A DNA stretch of 64,000 bases from Beroe forskalii (Eukaryota > Ctenophora > Nuda > Beroida > Beroidae), in assembly GCA_011033025.1 (NCBI GenBank), contig WFMF01000268.1:1-64000 (forward strand). The letters are read 5' to 3'. This document shows positions 1-12,500 of the stretch, piece by piece. A model generated the notes under the pieces. The model was not told the origin of the DNA and searched no databases. It saw nothing but the letters and a program-made list of their open reading frames with translations. Position numbers and translations under genes: made by a program. The first letter of the stretch is position 1; the number at the start of each line of letters is the position of its first letter.

Positions 1-2523
1 GAATTCATCGTTTACCCCTCACTCACAAACTAAACCCTTACGTGATACCCATTTTACGGTTGGAATATTTTTTAAACAATTTTTCCCCAAACACGTGCCC
101 TTTAAATTTCCGTGAAAATGCTGACAGGTCACGGGGCACGCCCGCCCAGTCAGGATGTTTTTTGAGAGATGTGTTTTTTTCCTGGTTTTTACAGCTGTGT
201 TATTTTTTGGAGCTGGGAGCTATAGTCCAGGGTTCTATACTATGTAACAGCGTATGAATTACAACACCACTTAATGTGATGATGGGGGCATGACGCAATT
301 TTCCGTTACCCCACGTGATCTTATATACAGATTTCCCGTGACCTTTGGTATAGATATCACGTGACATTGGCCTTGGATATAGATATCAATTTTGTGGGTA
401 ACTAAGTGATGCAATTCATTGATGCCTAATTTAAAGGTTCAAGGGGGAAATGAGAAAACCAAATACCATCACTTTGCCCGATCATCCCCAAAAATATGTA
501 AAACATCTCATCCGGATGACAATTTATTAGTGTGTCCCAAACGCCCCCCCCGGATATTTTCCCCAGTTACATGTCTAATTCCTATTCAAACCCCCACAAT
601 GTCTTTTTTCCCTTTCACCAGTCAAAATACTTACTTCATCTAGGAAATATACAGCCTAGTTTATGTCTCAACAAGTTGTCATATTAAGTTGTACAAATAG
701 TGACCATGTACCATGTGTACAGGATGCTGCGTACTTGAAGAGTTGTTTATTTGATGTAATCAGCTCACTACGTTATATCATGATAACTACATCACTCTCT
801 AAGGCTTGACATTGCCTCACTGGTGATGATTGAAAGAAGTGATACTATTGAAGTAATACCAGCTGACGCAAACACAGCGTCAAATAGTATGAGTGTAGCC
901 ACTAGAGCCTATATATAATACCGTTTATATATCATGATGCAATGACGGAATAGAACATAAATAGAATGAATTCAACGCAGAGTGCTTGTAGCCCACATTC
1001 AATATTAACTTCAACAAAATCCATTCAGTCATCTTTCGGTACCATTCTCCCAGCACACTGTATCAAAAACGAACCATACTGTACCAAAAACGACCTTTCT
1101 TAAAACATTATCCTCCAAGGTCTATCAATATTTCCCAATAGGTACCCGGACTTTATGCCGACAGCGGACTATATGCCGACATAGGATTTCTAGGGACATG
1201 TCGGTATATCGTCTGTCGGCATAAAGTCCGATTTTGGACTATATGCCGACAGGCGAATCTGTGCTACCCTTCTGTTATTTGGTTTATCGTATCCTTGTGC
1301 CTTATCCTATAGTGTATAGCGGTTATTAGGCAGCATCAAGCCTGTTATTCGAGAGCTTTTCGGTGGATCGCGTGTCATGTGTTGCTAACAGGGTGCGATC
1401 GCTTGATGAGGTGCTAAATGCAGCTTGTCATTAGGTGAATTAAATCTAGTGATATTTTGTGAAGCTGTGATTGAGATTATTGGGTTGCATGAATTAAGGG
1501 ACGTTTTCTGAAGCTGTGATTGGGATTATAAGTTGGAGAGAATGAAATGATGTTTCACCAAGCTGTGATTGGGATCCCCTAGCAAAGACAGACTTACTGA
1601 AATAAGTGTGCACGACACCAGGATGCGAAGCTTCATGTTGGCTAACAAGTGACTGACATGATGGTATACTGCTACGATATTGAAGATTTGACAAATTGAA
1701 ATTTTAGTCCTCCTACCCTTCTTTTAAATGTGACAATATGAATATGGCTTTCTCCCATTTCATCACATAAAGGTCAGACTTTAGCCTATAATTTAGACCT
1801 TATTATAGGCAGATTTTTGGCACCAGCACATCAGCAGCTATGGTTCTTATAGTCAAGGTAATTATATGAGTTGAAACTCAGCGATGAAATAAATTTATCA
1901 ATAATTTGCGGATGGCGGGAGTATGTCGAACCTTCTTTATGTTTTAGAAACTTTAATGAGCTATTTTGATTGTGTCTTTGATTGATGATTAGCGAGTCCC
2001 CCTGACCCACACAGCAGACACTAAATTCACAACTTTGGTCAGTCTCCCACAAACGGGAGCCTCCATTATCTATGACAATGACGTCACTCAGAAAAAATAT
2101 AATGAAGCGCATTTAGCGCATCTTTAAGCATTAACTTTAAAGGTTAGGGTTCTGGTCATGACCCAAACGCTTAGATGGACCAAAACCACAAGATTTAGAT
2201 GTTGGTTTTTCGGGGAAAGGTTAAATATAATTTTATTATTATGTGTGTGATATTATAATACTGATCATATTATCTTTGCAATTATATTGAGCACTCTAAA
2301 AGTTCTGAGTTTTTATAAGTCCGGGAAATCATGTCGGCAAAATGTCTAGTGTCGGTATAAAGTCCATTTTTGGACTTTATGTCGACCAGGGGTTTTTCGG
2401 AGTCGGCATATGGTCCAGTGTCGGCATAAAGTCCGGGAATCTTCCCAATATGCCCCTATTATTTTTGCCCTCTTATCCATGTTCGGCAGAATTGACTCTC
2501 TAATAAATCATCGACCATTTCAG
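1..2523. other. Upstream intronic sequence of the TNNI3K gene
   Basis: I find no convincing coding exon here. The next recognisable exon (2524) starts inside the kinase N-lobe, so the ankyrin repeats and the ATP-binding part of the kinase must lie upstream of the window or in exons too short or diverged to see. The window opens with an EcoRI site (GAATTC at 1-6). The main structured item is the TIR transposon at 1141-2441, listed separately. The short open frames in this stretch resemble no family. Confidence 0.5.
1141..2441. mobile_element. Non-autonomous TIR DNA transposon (Mutator/MULE-like)
   Basis: A 1301-bp element bounded by inverted repeats. CCCGGACTTTATGCCGACA sits at about 1145-1163 and its reverse complement at about 2420-2438. 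Both ends are flanked by the direct repeat TTCCCAATA (1132-1140 and 2442-2450), a 9-bp target-site duplication. Further inverted copies of GGACT(T/A)TATGCCGACA lie just inside each end (1168-1250 and 2335-2425), giving subterminal hairpins. Around 1459-1575 the phrase AAGCTGTGATTG occurs three times about 50 bp apart. No transposase is seen in either strand, so it is non-autonomous. A 9-bp duplication fits Mutator-like elements; the superfamily is inferred. Confidence 0.75.
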
Positions 2524-5500
2524 CAATTCGCCATTGTGACTGAGTATGTGGCAGATGGCTCCCTCTTTGCTAACCTCCACCAACAAAAAATGTGAGGAAC
2601 TTATATAATTTATCATAGAAATACCTTTAATATCAGTGAATTATGACTAATAACCGTTAATAATCTATTCGTCCTCTAAATGATTCCAATTATAAACCTT
2701 ATTTATAATTTGGGACCCGTTTCCACAAACGATAGCCCATTTAATTAATATCTTGTTACCGGTCCAATATCACGAAGTCATCAGTCACCTTCGTAATTCT
2801 GCGGAAAATAAGAGTGTAGTTGAATAGTTGAGTTCACGAAACCGCGCCCCAAATGCATAATACTCACCCAATGAGTATACTGTGAATACTCCAACTCTCT
2901 TATGCCTTTATAGTACAATATTCCGGCCCCAATTCTTGAGAATATTTGAAGATTTGAATTAAAGATATTACGCCTATTCCATTTATTGCACGTAGTAGGT
3001 AGGGCGGCTGGATTTGAAATGTAACGGAATCTTGCTAGGAGTTCATGTAGTAAATCGGGTTAAAATAACTCAGATGATGATGATTTAACTGTAAGTGGCA
3101 TGTAGAGTTACTGCATTTTCTCGGTTATGCGGAATTTTCGCGGTTCCAAAAACGGCCTAGGAAATGATTTTGCGTAACGCGCGCATACATTTCAATGATG
3201 AAACGCAAGAAGACCTTGTTGTGAGCATTATGTTACACGTACGTATTTTATTTGGACTTTGCCGAATTCACGGGAATAGTTTAAGATTTATTTTAAGTTG
3301 GCCCGGAAAATGATGTTTTCAAACTGACCGGACGGAATGGTGGATTTTAAAGTTGTTAGTTGCCAAAAAAATTTGTCTTGCACTTAATTATCAAACTGCA
3401 AGGCCTCCGAATGCGTAGTTCTACAGACAGAACCCGCTGCAGTTCCGTGACAGAACCCGCAGCAGTATTCCAGTATTTTATATCATTTCAGTGAACTGAC
3501 GCCGGATGATATCACTATTATCGCTAACGATATAGCTCAAGGAATGGAGTATTTACACAAGCTGAAACCAGTGCCTGTCATTCACCGTGATCTCAACAGG
3601 TATTTTAGATATGATCAGTTTGGGAATTTGTGAGTCAATTTATGTGAAATTTTTATTCGATTCATGGGGATTTGCAAGTAAATATTTTCTAAATATTTCT
3701 CTTTTACACTTACTATTTTCAGTCACAACATTCTACTAGCAGATAGGAGGGCAATCGTCACTGATTTTGGAGGTAAACTGACAAAAATAGAACCCCGACT
3801 TTGATCTTTCACTGTATTATGTTAGGTTTTTGTTTGATTACAGTAATCATTTACATTTTGCCATTTAGAATTACACATTTTATTTCAGAATCGCGGTTTA
3901 TCGTCAACGCCCAGTGCCTGACAAAGCAACCTGGTGTAAGTAAAATTTACTGAGTGCTATCTTTTTGTTTGAATCGCTTTTGCCCCTATTATTATTGTGC
4001 TGTACCGTGCTTGATGTGTATATGTGCTTTATACACACTATACAAGGTACGATGTACATTTCAATACGAATACAACCTGGTAACTTGCGTTGGATGGCCC
4101 CGGAGATATTCACCCAAAGCACGAACTACACAGTAAAAGCTGACATGTTCTCCTACACCTTAGTACTGTGGGAATTGCTGGCTGGGGAACTCCCTTTCAA
4201 CCACCTCAAACCAGGTGAGTTATCTCAGTCAGCACGGTACAGACTGCGTTTGACACATTATGTTGCTCAACTTTTGACTGATATGAACCGCTTTGATTGC
4301 ACAACATCAACAAGCCCGTACTAGCCGTGATTTTTTTCTGCTACAGATATCAAAGATAATATGCGAATAATTTTGTTTCTGTCTTTAAATTTTAATCTCT
4401 GTTTCTGACCGCATCTTCCCCCGTAGCGGCTGCTGCTGCTGACATGGCGTACAGGAACGTGCGACCCCCATCAACCCGGCGTGGCCGAGCAACTTCACCG
4501 AGCTGATGTTACGCGGCTGGAGCGAGGACTCAAACGTTAGTATACAGCTTCAATTTCAGGAGTGCTTCACTTACTGAAGCAGACCTTTTGTAGACTTTCA
4601 GGTGCTCTTCATTCATTATAGTCACAGACCTTTTTAGACTTCCTTCTACACTTTTGAAGCTTCCTCAGCGTTTTGAAGAAGCTAAAAAAGTAAAAACTGT
4701 GAGTTTAAATCAGAGTTCTTAGCGTTGACATCATTTCAAATACTAGAATCCCAGACTATGATTACACGTGTTTCAGGAACGCCCTACGTTCACTGAAGTG
4801 ATACGTCACTACGTGCCGATTGACAAGTCTCTACTCCCTAGCAAAACAGGAGCTAAAGGTACGTGACAATACAGTTTTATCGGAATCCAGAATCGAACTA
4901 AAACACACCCCTCTTACTTCATATGTTACACGGGATAAGTTTGACATTTTGATTTCCTCAATTCACTACCTAAACCATTGCGATATCATCCTCAACCCCA
5001 AATAATCCAGGTACTGCCCCAGTCAAGCACAGTGATTCTAACGGCACCACTACCAACGGTAACGGTGTACCCAACGCATCGTCACCCAGCAACAACACAA
5101 ACAGCCTTGTTGCTAACTGTGTTGCTAGCAACGTTGCTAACGGCGTTGCTCCCACTAATGGTGACGACACCATGGAGACGAGCAGTAGGAAGGGTTACGT
5201 TAACGGCTTCTCTCACTCCACCCCAGACAAGGATGAAGCTGTGTCTGATGACTTGTCGTTGGAGGATGAGGATGGTATTTCGGAGAAGGAAGCTCTGAAG
5301 TTCTGGGAGAAGGACCACTTCTCCGATCTCCGCAAGCGTTGGGAAAGAGGAGACATCTTGGAGGAGAGCGAGATAGCGTGAGTGTTTGGGAATAGTTGGG
5401 CTTTTCTTCTTCACATTCCTTGTTGTTATTTCTGGTTCGTTAAGCCACTGTATAACATTTTTTTATTGAACTTTCCGAGTTAATTTCGGTCTCCAAGCAA

Positions 5501-6052
5501 AAATTTTCTTTAGATTAACCTATTTCTCCGTTCAGCGAGTACTCGTACGGTATCGACGAGCTGAAAGAAGACTCCGATCTGCAGCTGCCAAGTGTGGAGG
5601 AACTGAGAGAAAAGATACAAAACTGCTCCCTCACATCCTCCAATGGTTAGAATTAGTTTTTTAAATTTACTCTCCCAGGTCCTGTTTACATTGGGAACAT
5701 TTTTGACACGCGTCTGATTTTCTGACATCCAGGAAAATTCTATTTTACTTACACAAATCCCCCCTGCGCAGGCTATGTGGTGGATCCCTACAGAACGCTG
5801 GATTACATCAGGAACCATCCTCAAAACCCCCAGATCCTGACCCCTCAGCGCAGTCCCCCACTCTCATCCCACTTCCACCATCCCGACCTCACTCTCGCAC
5901 CCCGCTCCTCATCCCACATCCCACGTGCAGCTGAACCTACGCTGCCCCTCTCATCTGACGAAGCGGATTGTGCACGTGCAGATGATGACGCGCGCATCCC
6001 CCGTACGACTGATGATATCGATGTCACGTTAGAACCCACCCCTTCCCCATGA
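2524..6052 (+). CDS. TNNI3K: TNNI3K-type protein kinase, 3' portion
   Basis: This is the C-terminal half of a TNNI3K (cardiac troponin-I-interacting kinase) orthologue, a tyrosine-kinase-like serine/threonine kinase. Exons: 2524-2591, 3492-3599, 3723-3772, 3889-3933, 4047-4214 (start uncertain), 4427-4535, 4777-4858, 5011-5377, 5536-5645, 5772-6052 (TGA). Visible landmarks: QFAIVTEY at the hinge, the HRDLN catalytic loop, DFG, KQPG...NLRWMAPE activation segment, [13 protein letters not shown], and the tail motif GYVVDPY that matches the vertebrate C-terminus. The 367-nt exon at 5011 encodes a low-complexity Asn/Thr/Val and acidic linker. Oddities: one base is missing from the C run at 4465-4469, breaking the frame between MAYRNVRPP and INPAWPSN, and the activation-segment intron has direct-repeat borders. 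The ankyrin half is outside the window. The family assignment is secure from motif order. Confidence 0.88.
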
Positions 6053-7765
6053 AGCCCATTCTCTTGGGCTCAATCTATCCGTTACTCGATCCGATATTTT
6101 GTACTTTGTATTTCTAGGTACATTGTATTTCTAGTAGGTAGTTTACATGAATCGTAAGCCTGTGTTTTTAAACCGGACTGATTTCTGTAAGTTGTAGTGC
6201 TACGGTGGGGTGTGTTTCGTTGCAGGGTTCCTGAATTTGCTTGGTGAAGTGTACTAAAAAAGGCTGTATACGATTAAAGGCTGTATACGATTATTTGGTG
6301 TTTACAATTGCCTGATAACTTATGCCATGATATTTGTGTCCACCTTTCGTTAGTTATGATATAAAATCTGCTTCATGGGTATTATCATTTTCTGCTTTAT
6401 TGATAGGATTTCTCTATTAAATCGGAATGAACTGTTGTATATTGATAGTTTCCGCCCTTGTTTTTCCATTTGCAAACATGGAATATCATAGGATTATTTA
6501 ATAGGATCATTTCGCAGGTTTCGACTTAAAAAACGTTGCAATTTTTATAACCATCGTTATTCAAACTTAAAAGCATTCCATTATTGTCGTTGGATCCACG
6601 ACTTATGTATCAAGTATGATATTGATAATTATCGATTATCAATTAATGAAAATATTTGTTGATTGATATATTCAGTAAGCATGTATTAAAATATGATAGC
6701 TCTCCAATCCAGAGCCTCGTTTAAAGTGTTTGATATACATTTTATACTATTTACAGGCGTGATTTTAACATATTTTATTTTTTTCATTTTTCAGAGAAGA
6801 AACAGCGAATATTCACCACCCAGTCACCAAGAAATTTTAATTGTTTTATTATGAATAGCTTGCTGAATAATAATATGATCATACTATGCAATGCTCGCAT
6901 TGACAGTTAACCCCGTGTTTTCGAGCCATATTTTGGTATCGGCAACCAGCTAAGTGATTTAAGCAGTTTGAAAGACGGGTGACTCTAATTGGGCAGAATT
7001 TTGCCTTAATTAATTAAGGGATTCGCACTTCAGTTCCTTCAGACTGCATAATTTTCTTGTTGGATCCGCTTTCCAATTTAAAAAAAATATAAATGCTATT
7101 TTCATCCAGACTGTCAAACAAGTATTCCACAAGTGAAGCAGTGATCGGAAATTACTTTTATTCCATTTCCTGCCCTCACCTTTATTTTTGGTTTTCGCTG
7201 TAAGATACGGGTTTTTCTGTAGCTAGCGGTAGCCCCTGCTTGTATGTTTTCCTATCAGCTATAAAGTGGCTGTTATATTTGTAGGTATAATAGGGCTCGA
7301 TTGAAAGGTTTGTCCTTGTTTTGCGAGATGTGATTGTGATATTTATAATGATGAACTGGTAGGAAATCATCCATGGCTATGTTTATCTATTGCTTGTTTT
7401 GTAATGATCTACTTCTGACTTTGCTCTCTAGATAGTCGTTATTTTCATTTTTATATCTTTTAGATCTATATTGTGGCAACTTCTCTGTATATATACCGTC
7501 TTATTTAATTTTAATTAATAATCTTTAGTTATAGATTATTTGGATTATCGGATTGCGTATTTCTGTATGCCATGCGACTACTATTAGAATGATTCATATT
7601 TGTTCATTGCACTGTAGAAAATTGTTTATTTGGTGAAAATATGCACAATAATGATATTGATTATAATGTAATACAAAATTGAAATTCTTGTATAAAATTG
7701 AAACGAGATTTTCACTTCTCACTAATTTGTCTAGCTAATATCTTTGAATATATCTACATAAGCGC
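6053..7765. other. TNNI3K 3' UTR and intergenic AT-rich DNA
   Basis: After the TGA at 6050-6052 the sequence becomes AT-rich with no sustained coding signal. Only short open frames occur. An ATTAAA at about 6414 could serve as a weak polyadenylation signal. Nothing else recognisable is seen. Confidence 0.5.
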
Positions 7766-8160
7766 ACAACGTACGTGACGCGCGCGCACTGCGTACGTGA
7801 CGCGCGCGCACTGCGTTGTGCGTACGTGACGCGCGCGCACTGCGTACGTGACGCGCGCACTGCGTACGTGACGCGCGCACTGCGTACGTGACGCGCGCGC
7901 ACTGCGCGGCGTACGTGACGCGCGCGCACTGCGTACGTGACGCGCGCACTGCGTACGTAACGCGCGCGCACTGCGTACGTGACGCGCGCGCACTGCGTAC
8001 TTTTTACTTGAGGCGCGCGCGCTACGTTTGCATGACATGCGCGCGCCGCTGCATTACGTTCGTGACACGCGTGTACCATACACTGCGTATTGATTGCGTA
8101 TGAGACGCACGCACACTGCGTAGTGCGTATGTGACGCGCGCGCAGTGCAGTGTACACGTA
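7766..8160. repeat. CG-alternating minisatellite, about 20-22 bp unit
   Basis: About a dozen head-to-tail copies of a unit close to GTACGTGACGCGCGCGCACT run from 7766 to about 8000. Diverged copies continue to 8160 (for example GTGACGCGCGCGCAGTGC). Unit length varies with the number of GC dinucleotides. Open frames with repeated Arg-Ala-Arg-His or Ser-Ala-Arg runs in this stretch are by-products of the repeat. Confidence 0.9.
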
Positions 8161-9556
8161 CGCATCTTCAATATGTTTTTGAATTTCGATTATGCATATG
8201 TGAGCGTTTATTATCCATGAAATGAAAGTGCATGGTTTTTCAACTGCAACATTCAAGAATTCAATCTGCACATGCAAATAAAGCGATCATTGATCAGATA
8301 ACCGAGTGAAATTTAGAATTGAACCAATTTTATTTGCACCTGGAGTGATTTTTAATAATTATTTATTTTGCGACTGGCACAAGGTCCATAAATATAGTTA
8401 GGTATTCTAATTTCTAACTGGTAACAGGTAAATGTATAATCTTGATCTCTGTAACCACTTGAATACTTGATATACATTCCAAAAATTTCCAGTATCACAT
8501 GTTTCAATGTTTCCACAATTTCCACATAGCTCTATTGAATTGTCATTATTTTGCTGTAGCTTCTGCTGTTAAACTATTAACTATTCAATACTCTTATAAG
8601 AATTTTTCGAGGATAATTTGAATATCATCAATCATGGATATGAGGTTGAACTGATGCAAAGTGTTTTCATAATTTATTTGATGTTTTCTTAAAACTTTGT
8701 TAAAATTGTCATCATTTACCATTATTACTGATCACAATTTGTCATTGATCACTGTTTTACATCATTCTCCTTGCCCAAAAATCAATCAAGGCATCAAAAA
8801 TACGAAAGTCTTAGTCTTAGTAAAATGGCCATGGTCGGTTTGATCGACCAGGCAGGTGGCAGCCATGCTGAGCAGTGAGCATGGAGACTATCCCTAATAC
8901 GCTAGGCTAAGGGTGTGAACTCCTTGGTGGTTTAAAAGCCACCCAACTGCACGGAGATATCCTGGGCTGAGAGCAGCCAGTTGTTCCAGGACCTCTCTCG
9001 ACCAGTAAGCTGCCAATACCCATGGCATCAATCAGACTGCAAAGCAAGACAATGCTTGCCGGCAGATTAAGTAAGAGATCTGCTGAACAATACAAAAATT
9101 TATCTCGGTTTTGACATTTCCTAATCCACATCCTAAAGTTCTGCTTTGGGACCCTTATACTGGGACTGAGTTCCAATGACCACTGCATAGGGATGGGGAG
9201 AACCATCAACTTATACTGGGACTGAGCTCCTATGACCACTGCATAAGGGGAGTTGGGACTCTGCCCCCTTGCCCCCTTCCCCCCAACCAGTGGCTTAACC
9301 CTTGAAACTTGATCCTTGGGCTTGCTTAAATAATAATTTACTTATCCTGTGCCCCTGGTGTCCTCCCCAAATCATGGCCCTGAGTAGCATAGCAATTCAC
9401 AATGCCATTTCTCATAAAAAATATAGGTGAAACAATTCTTTTAATGACAAAGATTAAAACTTAATTGCAACTCATATTTTATTCCACATAGTGAGTCTAT
9501 GTCTGATATGTCTGATATTTTGAGTTCAATTAACCCATTTCATTCCAAAGGTAGGT
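8161..9556. other. Intergenic region before ARMC2
   Basis: AT-rich to about 8810, then a less AT-rich block (8820-9260) of unknown origin. That block has an open minus-strand frame (8907-9239) resembling no family I know. It includes a direct repeat of TATACTGGGACTGAG and its following about 35 bases at 9152-9195 and 9211-9248. A promoter for ARMC2 should lie here, but no TATA box or CpG block is evident. Confidence 0.4.
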
Positions 9557-12500
9557 ATGGCAAAACCAAAGAGGGAGTTCTATGAGCTACCAAATGTAAC
9601 TACCAGCTCAGACATTATAAATGCAGCAAGGCATTCAATTAAAGCTGTCAGCACTGCACGACCTTTTGTAAGTATCAAGAACACATAAATAAAAGCTCAT
9701 GGTGTCTTCTACATCTGCAGAGGTGCCATCAGTCTTGATACTTTCTTCCAGATTATAAATCAGTACAATAGCTCAATAGGCATACCTATTGTAGTAATAA
9801 CTTTATTCATTTTACAATGCTATATTCATAGTAGGTAGTTACAAGATATCTCATTATAATCATCTCAGACACCAAGTGAGAGCAAGAGGAGTCTTTATAC
9901 CACACGCCCAACCTCATCTGGTTCATCAATAGATCTATCTGAAATTGCATCCAACCCTAGGGTGCTCTCACCCATAGGACCACCTCTTAAACAGAAAAGT
10001 GAAGGTGAAATGCATTTTATTGAATTAAAGATTACATTTTGCTTGTTGTTGCTAGGTAGTACCTATAGAGATAAGCAGTTGCTGTGTTATTGATACTTTG
10101 AACAATTGACATGCATTATGGAAGTAATTCAATAAATTCAGAAACAAAAAAGAAAGAAAGTGACAATTTTGATGCCTACTGGAGGGCAAAGATTGCCCCT
10201 ATTCTTGGAAGCTTGAACATGGAGTTAGAAAATCTGGACTCTTTAAAGCAAGTAAGTTAATTATGGGAGTTATCCACATGTTGATAACCTACAAACTATG
10301 TCAAAATCTTCATAGATCATTGTATTTTTTAAAAATTTTATAGTAGATTCTTTTGATTTTGACACATTCCTGTTTCAGGTGGAAGAACTATCAGACTGCT
10401 TGCTCAGAGGAGGCTTCCTAACTGGTTCAGTAGTGTTACCACATCAGTACAAGGTCAAAGTTTTTCAGTGCCTCATAAATTTGCTTGACAGAAAGGACAC
10501 CAGGCTCCTTCTCAAAATATCAAGGTGGGATATGGTTGTTACTGCTCAATGAAAACTAAATATCATAATCCAGCTATTATTCGTTTGAGGTAAAATATCT
10601 GTTTGTAAGTTTCCTTTTGATTGTGTTCTATTCCTCAGACTTCTCCTAAGTTTGGGCGTGTATGATAAGAACCTAGTCAGCATATCTAAGTTGATATTCA
10701 AGCTAACACGATGTGAAAACAATGATGCTATATTCTTTGAAGAGAAAATAGTTCACAGTCTGCTCAATGTTATCAACAAATATGAGGTGAGCTAGTTTGG
10801 AATTCTAGTTTCTCTCTATTATCTCATTTTTTTGCTGAAAGTGATATTGCTCCAATGATCAATCTAGGTACCTCCTAGTCCTTTTTTGTTTTTTTTGTCC
10901 TACCAGTTATATACCATTTTCCAATTGTTTACATATCAATTTGGTCTTGATTGTAATGATCAATTCTCATTTCAGTTGGCTGAAAATGTACTCGCGTTTG
11001 TTTACTGCATTGGTGCTCTAAAAGTCCTCTCTGCAAACACAGATAACAACATTGGCGAAGTCCTTGTTCAGTATGGAGTCTTCCAAGTGAGTTTTGTGCC
11101 TGTGTTCTTTTAATAAAAAAGTGTCATTTTAAGTATTTCCATGGTGATTGCATATTTCCTTGTAGGCTATTTTGAGATTTCGTGAAAATAATGCAAACCT
11201 TTTCCTCTCTAGTCTCTATCCTACGTAATGTTTCCAAACCAGGCCCTAAATCTAACCCAGAAGAACCGTAGCCCCACTGATATTTTGTTAGGGAGTGAAG
11301 GGCTATAGTCCGTTCACCGTTTTTCACACCAGGTATTAGAAAGGCATTTGGTTGCATGCAACACGGACACCACAATCGACACAGAGCTAAAGAGTAACCT
11401 TCTCATCCAAATCCTGGGTGCCCTGAGGAACCTGTGTGATATTCCTTCAACTGAGAAGCAGCTTGAGGAGAGCGATATTTTGTCACAACTACACCTCACA
11501 CTGACACAATTCTATAGCGATCCAGAGGTGGAAAATTAGTCTAGATATAAGTAGGATATCAGTCTAAATATAAGTCTAGATTATTCTAGTTTATACCTAC
11601 TTTCTTTGTATTTTCAACGACATTTTGAGGTGTAGAATTCAATTCTCGTTTGTATAAAAAGGTGCTATTTAAGTTGAAAACTGAATTGTTTTAAGCCTTG
11701 TACAGCACATTGTACACCTATAATAGGTAAGTAGGTATGTGGCCTTTATGAAATTACACTTCATCAGGTGTTGCTGAACGGGTGTCGGCTACTCTCCAGA
11801 ATGTCTCTGTTCAGTGGAATGTGTGAGAACATCTCCCACATGCCAGACATTCTGACGCTGCTACTGAAGGTGGTGGATAACTACACTAACGACCCCCAGC
11901 TGCTACTCAGAGCCTGCTTTGTGCTAGGTGGGTTTTTACGTTCTGCAATTCAAATGCTGCCCCTATCCATCCTGTTTTACCATAACATCATTTACAATTT
12001 TTTTGAGTTTTGATCAACAATGTGTTCCAGAGAGTGTTCACTGTTCAAGCCGCTTCCGATGCGCGATTCCTCAACTGTTCAGTAATCAGTAACCCTCTTG
12101 TTCCATGGCCAAATAATTCACTGAAATAATATGGCCATATTTTTTCTGAAAAATATATTTTTCAGCTCAACCTGTTCCATGCCCATATAATTTTTGCGCC
12201 GCGCAAATTACGTAATTAAATCACAGTCAAGCATTGAAACATTAACCCATCAGTATTCAGTCAACTGATGATTGGTACATTAACCAATCAGATTGAGCAA
12301 TATGAGTGTATAATCCATACTATTATATAGCATGATATTTCTATTCAATGCACGTGCAGTTGGCCTTATCTTCATTCCGCTTCACCTACCTATAATTTAG
12401 TGCACACAGCACGGTCGAAATGGCAAGGCATACTACAGCAGTACAGCCTGTATATGAACTTATGAAGGGTTAGGTATACACAGCCAACGCCCAAAGAAGC

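Noticed and set aside
2443-2523. In-frame extension of the kinase exon upstream (LINHRPFQ before QFAIVTEY)
   Set aside because: A good acceptor (CATTTCAG) lies directly before CAATTC, and family alignment begins there. The upstream part overlaps the transposon's target duplication region.
7735-8277. 180-codon minus-strand frame with Arg/Ala/His repeats
   Set aside because: It coincides with the CG-rich minisatellite and has no similarity outside it.
8907-9239. 110-codon minus-strand frame in the TNNI3K-ARMC2 interval
   Set aside because: No recognisable motif, and it overlaps a local direct repeat. It may be part of an unknown interspersed repeat.
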